IMG/VR virus record: IMGVR_UViG_3300046000_009007
Coordinates: 1 to 34,333 of that record
Strand: one strand, 5' to 3'
From: a virus
Length of the DNA stretch: 34,333 nt
The notes beneath the pieces were generated by a model. That model saw only the letters and a list, made by a program, of their open reading frames with translations. It had not been told where the DNA came from and ran no database searches. Position 1 is the first letter of the stretch; every line of letters begins with the position of its first letter. Positions 22,255-29,790 of the stretch are shown here, in pieces. The translations under genes were made by a program, and so were the position numbers.

Positions 22255-22282
22255 TTGAATTCATAACGAACTACATTATACT
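22255..22282 (+). promoter_or_regulatory. Gene 43 promoter with ATAACGAACTA element
   Basis: TTGAAT (22255-22260), 16-nt spacer, TATACT (22277-22282). GAACTA at 22268-22273 is preceded by ATAAC and lies 3 nt before the -10. The box ends 8 nt before the ATG at 22291, predicting a leader of at most two or three bases. Confidence 0.75.
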
Positions 22283-22290
22283 ATATTTAG

Positions 22291-24897
22291 ATGTATCGTA
22301 ATGCAGTTTATAATAGTAAAGAGCGTTGTATTAACCTCTTTACCTGGGATGAAAGCGGCAAGAGAGTAACTTACTCTGTATCGCATAGTCCATACTTATA
22401 TGTAGATGATTCTAGGGGTGAGAAGGTATCAATCTACGGTGGTAAGATCAAAAAGAAGATCTTTAATAACAGCTACGAGCGTTACAAATTTATTACTGAG
22501 TCAAAGATAAAGAGAGTTTACGAAAACCTACCTGCTGCTCAGCAGTATCTTATTGATACCTTCTGGACTAAGAATGAAGATAAGGAATTCTCTAATAATC
22601 CACTTAAGGTAGTATACCTTGACATCGAGACCTATAGTCCGTCTTCAGGAGGCTTTCCAGATGTAGATAATCCTACTCACCCTGTTACGGTAATTACTTG
22701 TTATGACTCTCTTGAAAAGCATTTTTATACCTTTGGTATAAAAGAGTATGACAATACTGCTGATAATGTAACATACGTTCATTGTAAAAACGAGAGAGAA
22801 TTATTTATTAAATTTATTGAATATCTCGAACGAGATTACCCTGATGTAATATCAGGTTGGAATATTTTGCTGTTTGACATGCCTTATATCGTGAATCGAT
22901 GTGAACGTATTCTTGGTGAGGAGTCGGTTAAGAGAATGTCACCTCTTAATAATGTATATTTTAGGTTAATGAAAGGTAAGTTCGGTAGAGAGCAAAAGCG
23001 ATATTACTTTGACGGTATATCAACAATTGACTACCTCGATATATATCAACGGTTCTGTCTTAAGCTTAGAGAGTCATATAAGTTAGATGCTATTGCAGAG
23101 ATTGAGCTAGGAGAGAGGAAGATTGATTATGGTAATATCGATCTTGCAACTCTAACTGATACAAACTGGCAGAAACTGGTCGAGTATAACATTCAAGACG
23201 TTAATATCCTTATTAAGTTAGAGGATAAACTACAATATATATCACTATTAAGAATGCTATCGTATGTAGGTCTTTCTACTCTCGAAAGCTCGATGGGAAC
23301 TATATCGGTTATCAATGGCGCTCTAGCTATCAAAGCTAGAAGGAGAGGTGAGGTTCTTTCGACGTTCGTAAGACCTGATAGTGCAGTAAAGAATCCAGGA
23401 GCATATGTAGCAGAACCTAAGTCAGGGTTTAAGACTAATGTAGTATCGTTTGATGCTAACTCTCTATATCCTAATGTAATGATTTCGCTTAATCTATCTC
23501 CTGAGACTAAGATAGGTAGGATTGAAAAGACTGATAAAGGTAATATTAATATCTATCATGTGACAGGTAAGTGTTTTGAGTTAACTCCTAAAGCATTTAA
23601 TGACTTTCTAATAGCGGAAAAGTGTGCAGTAACGAAAGCTGGTTTTCTATTCTCTCAAAAGAAGAAAGGTATCATACCTGAATTCCTTGATCACTATTAT
23701 AATGAACGAGTAGTAGTAAAGACTGAGCTCTTTAAGAGTAAAAAGCAATTAAAAGTTATTGATGATATCATCGCATCTGATAAGACTAAGAGTTCAGAGT
23801 TAAGTAAGCAAAGATCAGAGATACAGTTCGAGGTAGAAAGGTTGAATACTAAGCAGATGGTAATTAAGACACTCCTTAATTCAGTCTATGGATATATGGG
23901 TAATAAACAGGCACCTATCGGAGATGACGATATAGCCTCTTCTGTAACTCTCACCGGTCAAGCTGTTATTAAACAAGCAGGTAAGCTATTACAGCAGTAC
24001 CTAACTGCTAACTACAATATAACTGATGAGCATACTCTAGATAATAGCTGGGTTTACTCAGATACTGATTCTCTTTACTTTTCATTACAATGTATTAACG
24101 AGTTTGTACCTCTTAAAAGTGGTAATCAGGTTAGTGATGGTTTCTATAAGGAACTGCAGACTATTGAAGACTTTATTAATAAGGAGATCAATAGCTGGGC
24201 TAAGAAATCACTCAGGACTACTGATTCACGATTTGTATTTAAGAGAGAAAGCATAAGTGATGTAGCTCTATTCCTACAGAAGAAGAGATATGTTATGCAT
24301 ATCTTGGACGATGAAGGTATTAAAGTAGATAAGTTTAAGTATACTGGCGTTGAGGTTGTCCGTACATCGATGCCTAATGCTATTAAGCCTTATGCTAAGA
24401 AGATTATTGAGACGATGCTACTTACTCAGTCTTTAGAGCAGACTAATAGCATATTGACTGAGACCTATAATGCGTTTAAAGAGCTACCTATTGAAGACGT
24501 TGCGTTTGTTATGGGTCTTAGAGGATACGAGAAGTATGCTGCTAAGTGTAATGAGTTTAATATTGGTACTCGTACCCCTATTCATGTTAAGTCTGCTTAC
24601 CTTCATAACTTCCTCAATAAGAAGTTAGGTATTGAGAACAAGTATGAAGAAATCTCATCGGGTGATAAAACTCGATATGTATACTTACAGCAGCCTAACA
24701 AATACGGTATTGACTCAATAGGATTTAAATATACCTTCCCTGAGGAGTATAAAAGTATCTTCAAAATAAATTATGAAAAAATGTTTGAAAAGATTCTGTT
24801 TTCAGGCATTGAAAGATTCTATCAAGGGGTTAATTGGCAGATACGTAAGCCATCAGAAAACGTAACTTGCGAATTGTTTGACCTTTTTGGTATTTAG
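22291..24897 (+). CDS. 43: Family B DNA polymerase gp43
   Basis: An 868-residue replicative polymerase, a little shorter than T4 gp43. The exonuclease domain begins with VVYLDIETYS (Asp111, Glu113). The polymerase domain has FDANSLYPNVM (motif A, about 388-398), the helix KTLLNSVYGYMGNK (motif B), and YSDTDSLYF (motif C, about 588-596). There is no intein or frameshift. The clamp and clamp-loader genes that flank gene 43 in T4 are absent from this window; a glycosyltransferase precedes it instead. Confidence 0.97.
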   Translation: MYRNAVYNSKERCINLFTWDESGKRVTYSVSHSPYLYVDDSRGEKVSIYGGKIKKKIFNNSYERYKFITESKIKRVYENLPAAQQYLIDTFWTKNEDKEFSNNPLKVVYLDIETYSPSSGGFPDVDNPTHPVTVITCYDSLEKHFYTFGIKEYDNTADNVTYVHCKNERELFIKFIEYLERDYPDVISGWNILLFDMPYIVNRCERILGEESVKRMSPLNNVYFRLMKGKFGREQKRYYFDGISTIDYLDIYQRFCLKLRESYKLDAIAEIELGERKIDYGNIDLATLTDTNWQKLVEYNIQDVNILIKLEDKLQYISLLRMLSYVGLSTLESSMGTISVINGALAIKARRRGEVLSTFVRPDSAVKNPGAYVAEPKSGFKTNVVSFDANSLYPNVMISLNLSPETKIGRIEKTDKGNINIYHVTGKCFELTPKAFNDFLIAEKCAVTKAGFLFSQKKKGIIPEFLDHYYNERVVVKTELFKSKKQLKVIDDIIASDKTKSSELSKQRSEIQFEVERLNTKQMVIKTLLNSVYGYMGNKQAPIGDDDIASSVTLTGQAVIKQAGKLLQQYLTANYNITDEHTLDNSWVYSDTDSLYFSLQCINEFVPLKSGNQVSDGFYKELQTIEDFINKEINSWAKKSLRTTDSRFVFKRESISDVALFLQKKRYVMHILDDEGIKVDKFKYTGVEVVRTSMPNAIKPYAKKIIETMLLTQSLEQTNSILTETYNAFKELPIEDVAFVMGLRGYEKYAAKCNEFNIGTRTPIHVKSAYLHNFLNKKLGIENKYEEISSGDKTRYVYLQQPNKYGIDSIGFKYTFPEEYKSIFKINYEKMFEKILFSGIERFYQGVNWQIRKPSENVTCELFDLFGI

Positions 24898-24920
24898 TAG
24901 TAGAAAAAACAAAATAATAT

Positions 24921-24926
24921 TATAAT
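24921..24926 (+). promoter_or_regulatory. Candidate -10 box, TATAAT
   Basis: A perfect TATAAT ends 8 nt before the ATG at 24935, within a very A/T-rich 37-bp gap. No convincing -35 or GAACTA element is seen, so it may be fortuitous. Confidence 0.3.
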
Positions 24927-24934
24927 ATAACAAC

Positions 24935-25270
24935 ATGATTACAATCATTGATCAAATTGGCCGCGTCGTTATCGGTAAAAAAGTATCTGAGACCGACACT
25001 CAACTTACACTTAACAATCCAGTAATTGTTTATGTTAATCCTAATCAAGAAACAGGACAGATTCAAGTTCAATCGTTCCCATACATCTTTGTAGAGTTTC
25101 TTGATAAAGAACACCGTGATAAAAACAACTGGGTATTTACTAAATCTAGTATTGTAATATCTGATGTTGTACTAGATTCTGCAATTCTTAATCAATACAA
25201 CAATATCAATAGCATTAAAACTCCTGAGCCTGCAGGTGGACCAGAAGTAATTAAACTTTTTGAAGACTAA
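24935..25270 (+). CDS. Small beta-rich conserved phage protein
   Basis: A 111-residue protein. The opening MITIIDQIGRVVIGKKVSET and the alternating strand pattern that follows (LTLNNPVIVYVNP, IQVQSFPYIFVEF) suggest a small Sm/OB-like beta barrel. I recall a similar protein in other marine T4-like phages, without known function. The tail is Pro/Gly-containing and acidic (PAGGPEVIKLFED), like regulatory C-termini of replication accessory proteins. It lies between gene 43 and uvsX and is followed by a strong terminator. A fold-based role in nucleic acid binding is inference. Confidence 0.65.
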   Translation: MITIIDQIGRVVIGKKVSETDTQLTLNNPVIVYVNPNQETGQIQVQSFPYIFVEFLDKEHRDKNNWVFTKSSIVISDVVLDSAILNQYNNINSIKTPEPAGGPEVIKLFED

Positions 25271-25293
25271 AATATAATCACATAACCTTCAGC

Positions 25294-25324
25294 AACGCCT
25301 AATGATTCATTAGGCGTTTTTTAT
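25294..25324 (+). terminator. Rho-independent terminator
   Basis: An 11-bp perfect stem, AACGCCTAATG (25294-25304) with CATTAGGCGTT (25308-25318) and a 3-nt ATT loop, followed by a T run (25317-25322). This is the clearest terminator in the window. It separates the gene 43 transcription unit from uvsX, which restarts at its own promoter. Confidence 0.92.
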
Positions 25325-25351
25325 TGATTTAATTCTCTGATACATTATAAT
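25324..25351 (+). promoter_or_regulatory. uvsX promoter
   Basis: TTGATT (25324-25329), 16-nt spacer, TATAAT (25346-25351). CTGATA-CAT precedes the -10 where other promoters have GAACTA-N3. The -10 ends 5 nt before the ATG at 25357. It begins directly at the end of the terminator. Confidence 0.8.
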
Positions 25352-25356
25352 GATGT

Positions 25357-26481
25357 ATGGAAAAAGATATTAAAAGTGCATTGGATAGCTTAGATGAAAT
25401 CAATCCCTATGCTACTTATCTAGATAAAAGTACACTTAGTCAAGTTGATAGCTGGATTGACACTGGTTCTTATGCACTCAATGCAATTATCTCTGGCTCA
25501 TGCTATAAAGGTATCCCGATGGGTCGAGTAACAGTACTAGCCGGTGAATCACAAACTTTTAAAACCGGTTTCTTACTTAGGGTATTAGCCAATGCTCAGA
25601 AGGGAGGAAAGACCGTTGTAATCTTTGACTCAGAAAACGCAGTTGATCCTGATAGTGCTACTGCTGCTGGTCTAGATATTACTAAAGTTAAGTATGTACC
25701 GTGCAAGACAATTGAGCAGACTCGAAATGCTATTTTTAACTTCCTGACTAAGGTTGAAGAGAAGAAACTTGAAGGTCAATTCGTTATTGCTGTAGACTCA
25801 CTTAGTAACTTGCAGTCTGAGTTAGAGTATAAACGAATGGATAAAGACAATACAAGTTCTGATATGGGTAGTAAGGCACGAGCGATGAAGAGCTTAATGC
25901 AGACTCTTACTAATCTTGGAGCCTATACTCGTACAACTGTAATCGCTACTTCACATGTGTATGATAATCCTGCAGAACTATTTCCAAGTATTGAAAAGAA
26001 CATGCCTGGTGGTAAGTCAGTAATTTACCTACCGTCAGTAACTGTTCAGATTGCTCGTAAACCTTTAAAAGATGATGGTGGTAAGACTACCGACAGTAGC
26101 TTAACTGTTGGTCAAAAAAGCTACTCTGGTATTATTCTACGAGCTCTAACTCGTAAGAATCGCTTCATTAAACAGTATCTTGAAGTTGAGATGTACTTAT
26201 CATTTACTAATGGACTTAACAAATATTACGGTCTACTCGACCTAATGACTGGTTTTAATATTATTGTTCAGACAGGAGCTACTTATCAACTACCTAATGG
26301 TCAAAAGTTAGGTTTTTATCGCAACTTCCGTAAAGATAAGGAACTATGGGAGAATATACTTATACCACAATTAGAAGAAAAGATTAATGTAGAGTGGAAA
26401 TACTCATCTAAACCTATACAAGATGAGGAAGCAGAATTAGATCAAGAACTAACCGATGAACCAGATAACACAAATGAATAA
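25357..26481 (+). CDS. uvsX: RecA-like recombinase UvsX
   Basis: A 374-residue recombinase. GESQTFKT (63-70) is the Walker A in the form usual for T4-like UvsX, VVIFDSENAV and FVIAVDSLSNLQ are the following core strands, and GGKSVIYLPSVTVQIARK belongs to the DNA-binding region. The C-terminus is acidic (DEEAELDQELTDEPD), typical of the family. It forms the presynaptic filament with UvsY and gp32, both encoded here. Its end overlaps the queC start by 8 nt. Confidence 0.95.
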   Translation: MEKDIKSALDSLDEINPYATYLDKSTLSQVDSWIDTGSYALNAIISGSCYKGIPMGRVTVLAGESQTFKTGFLLRVLANAQKGGKTVVIFDSENAVDPDSATAAGLDITKVKYVPCKTIEQTRNAIFNFLTKVEEKKLEGQFVIAVDSLSNLQSELEYKRMDKDNTSSDMGSKARAMKSLMQTLTNLGAYTRTTVIATSHVYDNPAELFPSIEKNMPGGKSVIYLPSVTVQIARKPLKDDGGKTTDSSLTVGQKSYSGIILRALTRKNRFIKQYLEVEMYLSFTNGLNKYYGLLDLMTGFNIIVQTGATYQLPNGQKLGFYRNFRKDKELWENILIPQLEEKINVEWKYSSKPIQDEEAELDQELTDEPDNTNE

Positions 26482-27220
26482 ATTAGTATTAGCATTTTCC
26501 GGAGGTGCAGATAGTACTGTGCTTCTGCATATGGCCGTAGATAGAGGATATAAGAATATCCATACTCTAACTTTTGACTACGGTCAGAGACACAATCGTG
26601 AAATCGACTGTGTTAAAAGTCAAATCAGACAGTTACAGCAAAAGTATCCAAGTGTAACTATTACCAATAAGCTTTTAGATGTAACTTACATTAAGGATAT
26701 CTCACCTACATCATCATTAACTAATAAATCTATTGATAACCCTGATATCAATAAGATTGCAGGTGATGCACAACCTGTATCATATGTACCATTTAGGAAT
26801 ATGATGTTCCTATCTATCTGTTGCGCTTATGCAGAGAGTATGAAAGCTAATACTGTATGGTATGGAGCTGCACAAATTGACTCAGCGGCCGGCTACTGGG
26901 ATGGAAGTACAGAGTTCATCGATAATATCAATAATGTTCTAAATCTTAATCGTCAGACCTTAATTAATATCGAAGCACCTCTCATCGATATGTCTAAGTC
27001 AGAGATTATACTCGAAGGTAACCGGTTAGGAGTATCTTTTGGTGATACTTGGACCTGTTACTCTAATGACAAGAGTGGGTTAGCTGATGCTACCACTCCA
27101 TCTAGTAGTTTAAGGTTAGCAGGCTTTATACAAGCGAAACTACAAGACCCTATTCGATATGCTCAACAAGATCATATCGATGTACTATATGCAAAGCACG
27201 AGTGCAAGAAAATAGCCTAA
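26474..27220 (+). CDS. queC: 7-cyano-7-deazaguanine (preQ0) synthase-like, QueC
   Basis: About 248 residues from ATG 26474 (MNKLVLAFSGG); an ATG at 26456 would sit deeper in uvsX. SGGADS (9-14) is the PP-loop ATP motif, and TLTFDYGQRHNREI with VPFRNMMFL matches QueC. It would convert CDG to preQ0. The zinc site is unusual: after TWTC the other three cysteines of the usual Cys-rich motif are replaced (SGLADATTPSSSLRLAGF). Hence either zinc is bound otherwise or the protein has a changed job. It starts in the last codons of uvsX (8-nt overlap), so both are expressed together. Confidence 0.88.
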   Translation: MNKLVLAFSGGADSTVLLHMAVDRGYKNIHTLTFDYGQRHNREIDCVKSQIRQLQQKYPSVTITNKLLDVTYIKDISPTSSLTNKSIDNPDINKIAGDAQPVSYVPFRNMMFLSICCAYAESMKANTVWYGAAQIDSAAGYWDGSTEFIDNINNVLNLNRQTLINIEAPLIDMSKSEIILEGNRLGVSFGDTWTCYSNDKSGLADATTPSSSLRLAGFIQAKLQDPIRYAQQDHIDVLYAKHECKKIA

Positions 27221-27221
27221 C

Positions 27222-28316
27222 TTATAAGCCGTAGTTACGTAACTCTTGTAACTGCCAGCTGGTTTTAGGTTTATATTTTTCGGTAAAAGATAACGAGGCT
27301 TCATTAGAAGCCTTATTGTATTTATCTTTCTTAACCTGCTCTGTAAGATATTCAGCAGTAGTTGATTCATTAAATCCTCTCTGCTCAGCTAATCTTTTCT
27401 CCCAAGGCTTTGTTGTGCCGTCATTATCAACATCTGCTTTTTCCTCATCATATTTATTAGACTCTTCATCTTCAGATTTAGAGGCTGAGATAGCATCTTC
27501 AACTGGTTTAATTATATCAGCAAGATACTGAGCAATAAGTTCGAAACCAGGTTTACGACCTACTTGATCAACAAATCTCTTTAATTGGTCTAAGGTAGAT
27601 ATTTTATCAGCTACGAAGCCCGCTGCTGAGATAACATTTTTTAGATCAATATCAAGACCCTCTTTACCTAGATTTTTTCCAATATATTTAAAAACTTCAG
27701 CCGCATAAGATTTTAAAATAACATCTTCACCAGCAGCATAGGCTCTTGCTACTGAATCATCTAGACCCGTAGCAATAACTTCAACTGCAGCTGCCGCTCT
27801 AGGACCTTTACTTTTACCCTTAGCTTGCTGCCTTAGTTCTGTAGCTAGTTTCTTAGCCTCCTTCTTTTGTTCTCTAGCTTGAGCTTTCATTTCCTCAGCA
27901 GCTTGATTAGCAGAGTATTTTGTTTCACCTCTACTAGGACCTTTAGCAGCTCCACGATTTGTACCAGCTCTCTTAAAAAATCTAGGTAATTCGTCTTCAA
28001 TAGTTTCCTTAACTTCTTCAGCTCTCCGTATTATATCTTCTTTGTATAGATCGATAAATCCTAGCAAAGCATTCTTTCTAGGTAAAGTAGAGGAACCTTT
28101 TATAGATTCCCACTGAGTTGCATCCTCTTGACTAATTATCTCAAGTCTTTTTAACACATTAATAATTACTAACATTGTGTCACGAGGAGGAGAAGAAGCG
28201 CCTGCAGCTTTTAACCGCTTAGTAATATCCTTAAAAACAGGGTTTTTAACTTCGTAAGGTGAGACATTACCTTCACTAACTATTTGAGAACGGTTAACTA
28301 AATCGTTAAAATTCAT
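27222..28316 (-). CDS. Putative virion or internal protein on the antisense strand
   Basis: A 364-residue protein of no recognised family. The start MNFNDLVNRSQIVSEGN resembles the leader peptides of the 9.4-15.8 kb cluster. The middle is Ala/Lys/Glu-rich and helical (AAEEMKAQAREQKKEAKKLA). An EF-hand-like loop, DVDNDGTTKPWEKRLAE, lies near residue 292, and a second possible protease site (TAEYLTEQ) follows. These features suit a scaffold, portal-associated or injected head protein. It is the only leftward gene in the replication block, convergent with queC (one base apart), and has its own late box (28324-28331). Confidence 0.6.
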   Translation of the reverse strand: MNFNDLVNRSQIVSEGNVSPYEVKNPVFKDITKRLKAAGASSPPRDTMLVIINVLKRLEIISQEDATQWESIKGSSTLPRKNALLGFIDLYKEDIIRRAEEVKETIEDELPRFFKRAGTNRGAAKGPSRGETKYSANQAAEEMKAQAREQKKEAKKLATELRQQAKGKSKGPRAAAAVEVIATGLDDSVARAYAAGEDVILKSYAAEVFKYIGKNLGKEGLDIDLKNVISAAGFVADKISTLDQLKRFVDQVGRKPGFELIAQYLADIIKPVEDAISASKSEDEESNKYDEEKADVDNDGTTKPWEKRLAEQRGFNESTTAEYLTEQVKKDKYNKASNEASLSFTEKYKPKTSWQLQELRNYGL

Positions 28317-28323
28317 ATAACAT

Positions 28324-28331
28324 TATTTATT
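28324..28331 (-). promoter_or_regulatory. T4-late-like promoter, AATAAATA
   Basis: AATAAATA on the minus strand, 7 nt before the ATG at 28314-28316. Late leftward transcription from here would run antisense toward queC. Confidence 0.6.
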
Positions 28332-28365
28332 TAAACTAAGCTTTTTAAGTAGAAAATATCTAGAA

Positions 28366-28371
28366 TACAAT
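28366..28371 (+). promoter_or_regulatory. Candidate -10 box before the amidotransferase gene
   Basis: TACAAT preceded by ATCTA-GAA, a partial match to the GAACTA-N3 arrangement. No good -35. The ATG at 28387 is 15 nt away with an AGG at 28379-28381, so this gene may have a normal short leader. Confidence 0.35.
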
Positions 28372-28386
28372 TATCATTAGGTATAT

Positions 28387-29091
28387 ATGTGTTCAATTAT
28401 TGGTGCTAATACGCTATCTAAGTTAGAGATCTTGTATGAAGCAAATGTCGAGCGTGGGACATTTGCTAGTAGTGTACTAGGCTTATATGACTATGATAAA
28501 CAGTATGTTCATAAGCAGGAAGGTATTATTGAATTTAATAAAATAAATGTAAACGACTCGTTTGACTTCTTTATCAGTCATATGCAGGCACCTACGTCAT
28601 CAAAACGTAATTGGTCTCAAGATACATCGCATCCCTTTGAGTCATTAAACTGGATGGTACTTCATAATGGTGTATTAACTAACTGGAAGAGTCTTAATAA
28701 AGAATATACTCCATGGAACGTAAATCCTGTCGATACATCAGTAATAGCTTGTATGTTACAGGAGTTTTCTACAGGTGAGACCGGAAGTGGTAAGTCACCT
28801 CCACCTATTGATGTAGTTACTAAGGTATTAGAGCTTCTAGAAGGTACGTTTGCTCTTTGTATTGTTAATACCAGTACTAATACTGTATATCTCGCTCGTC
28901 AAGGTTCTATATTACACTATCATAGTAGCGGTTCTTTCTCTACTCTACCTGGTAAAGATTATACGTTACTTAAAGAAGGGGAAATCCTAATGATTGAAAA
29001 TTATGATCCTTGGATTGCAGTGGGTGAAAATTATGATATGTGGAAATCAGCAGGTAAGTTTAAAACTAAATCACCTTTCTTGTTTGTATGA
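28387..29091 (+). CDS. Class II glutamine amidotransferase
   Basis: A 234-residue protein with an N-terminal nucleophile. MCSIIGANT gives Cys2 after Met removal; SHMQAPT (about 64-70) and MVLHNGVLTNW (about 90-100, Asn94-Gly95) are the glutamine-binding and oxyanion elements known from GlmS and PurF, and NPVDTSVIACML parallels their later SDTEVIA motif. It releases ammonia from glutamine for a partner enzyme, but no synthetase domain is fused. In 7-deazaguanine phages and archaea a Gat domain is fused to QueC to make archaeosine from preQ0; with queC 1.2 kb upstream, a split version is plausible. Overlaps the next gene by 4 nt (ATGA). Confidence 0.85.
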   Translation: MCSIIGANTLSKLEILYEANVERGTFASSVLGLYDYDKQYVHKQEGIIEFNKINVNDSFDFFISHMQAPTSSKRNWSQDTSHPFESLNWMVLHNGVLTNWKSLNKEYTPWNVNPVDTSVIACMLQEFSTGETGSGKSPPPIDVVTKVLELLEGTFALCIVNTSTNTVYLARQGSILHYHSSGSFSTLPGKDYTLLKEGEILMIENYDPWIAVGENYDMWKSAGKFKTKSPFLFV

Positions 29092-29759
29092 AATATTTTC
29101 TATTCTCAGCTACTAAAGGTAGCAAAAAAAATACTCTTCTCTTTAACTCTAGTACTGAAAAATGGTTCTTTAAAGAGAATAATAAAAAGTCACTAGCTAA
29201 ATTATATAATAAAGCTCTGCAATTCGGTAAACAGGAAGATGTTGACTTTGTTGTATTGTGTCATGATGATGTTATCATTGAATCAACAGACTTTTTATAT
29301 CGTCTACAGGATTTACATAAAAAATATGATGTAGTTGGTGTAGCTGGTACTACAGAATGCACTATTCAAGAACCAGTACTCTGGCATCTAATGGGCGGAG
29401 GTTTCCAGGGAGGTAATTTAAGAGGCGCTGTAGCTCATGGGGATACAAACAATAAGCATATGACTAGTTTTGGTGCTTTTCCGAGTCCTGTAGTATTAGC
29501 TGATGGTGTTTTTCTGTCTGTTAGTAAAACAGTGTTTGATAAGGTCACATTCGATGAAAAATGCCCATCTAAGTTCCATATGTATGACCTTTCATTCTGT
29601 TTAGATGCTAGTCTAGCTAAACTAAGAGTAGGGGTAGGTGATATTTTAATAACACATGCTTCGCCAGGACTCAGAGAGTTAACTCCTGAGTTTTTAGAGG
29701 GTCAAAAATGGTTTTTATCAAAATATAAGCAATACGCTGGTAAAAAACTAACTGTATAG
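29088..29759 (+). CDS. GT-A glycosyltransferase, StrF-like
   Basis: A 223-residue protein. FVVLCHDDVIIE (about 54-65) has the DDV metal motif typical of the StrF-type/Glyco_tranf_2_5 group, and DVVGVAGT, LADGVFLSVSK and HMYDLSFCLDAS match the rest of that fold (acceptor and late metal-binding residues). Its ATG overlaps the amidotransferase stop by 4 nt, implying coupled translation and perhaps a shared product, for example an amino-sugar or an amidated and glycosylated base. The true substrate is not evident. Confidence 0.75.
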   Translation: MKYFLFSATKGSKKNTLLFNSSTEKWFFKENNKKSLAKLYNKALQFGKQEDVDFVVLCHDDVIIESTDFLYRLQDLHKKYDVVGVAGTTECTIQEPVLWHLMGGGFQGGNLRGAVAHGDTNNKHMTSFGAFPSPVVLADGVFLSVSKTVFDKVTFDEKCPSKFHMYDLSFCLDASLAKLRVGVGDILITHASPGLRELTPEFLEGQKWFLSKYKQYAGKKLTV

Positions 29760-29784
29760 CATTAATAACGAACTATCTTATACT
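29757..29784 (+). promoter_or_regulatory. Gene 41 promoter with ATAACGAACTA element
   Basis: TATACT (29779-29784) preceded by ATAACGAACTA (GAACTA at 29770-29775) and TCT. The -35 position holds only TAGCAT (29757-29762). The box ends 6 nt before the GTG at 29791, so +1 would be the G of the start codon. Confidence 0.7.
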
Positions 29785-29790
29785 AAAGAA

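Noticed and set aside
27233-27244. Palindrome AGTTACGTAACT
   Set aside because: It lies within coding sequence and a 12-bp AT-rich palindrome is expected by chance in a window this size.
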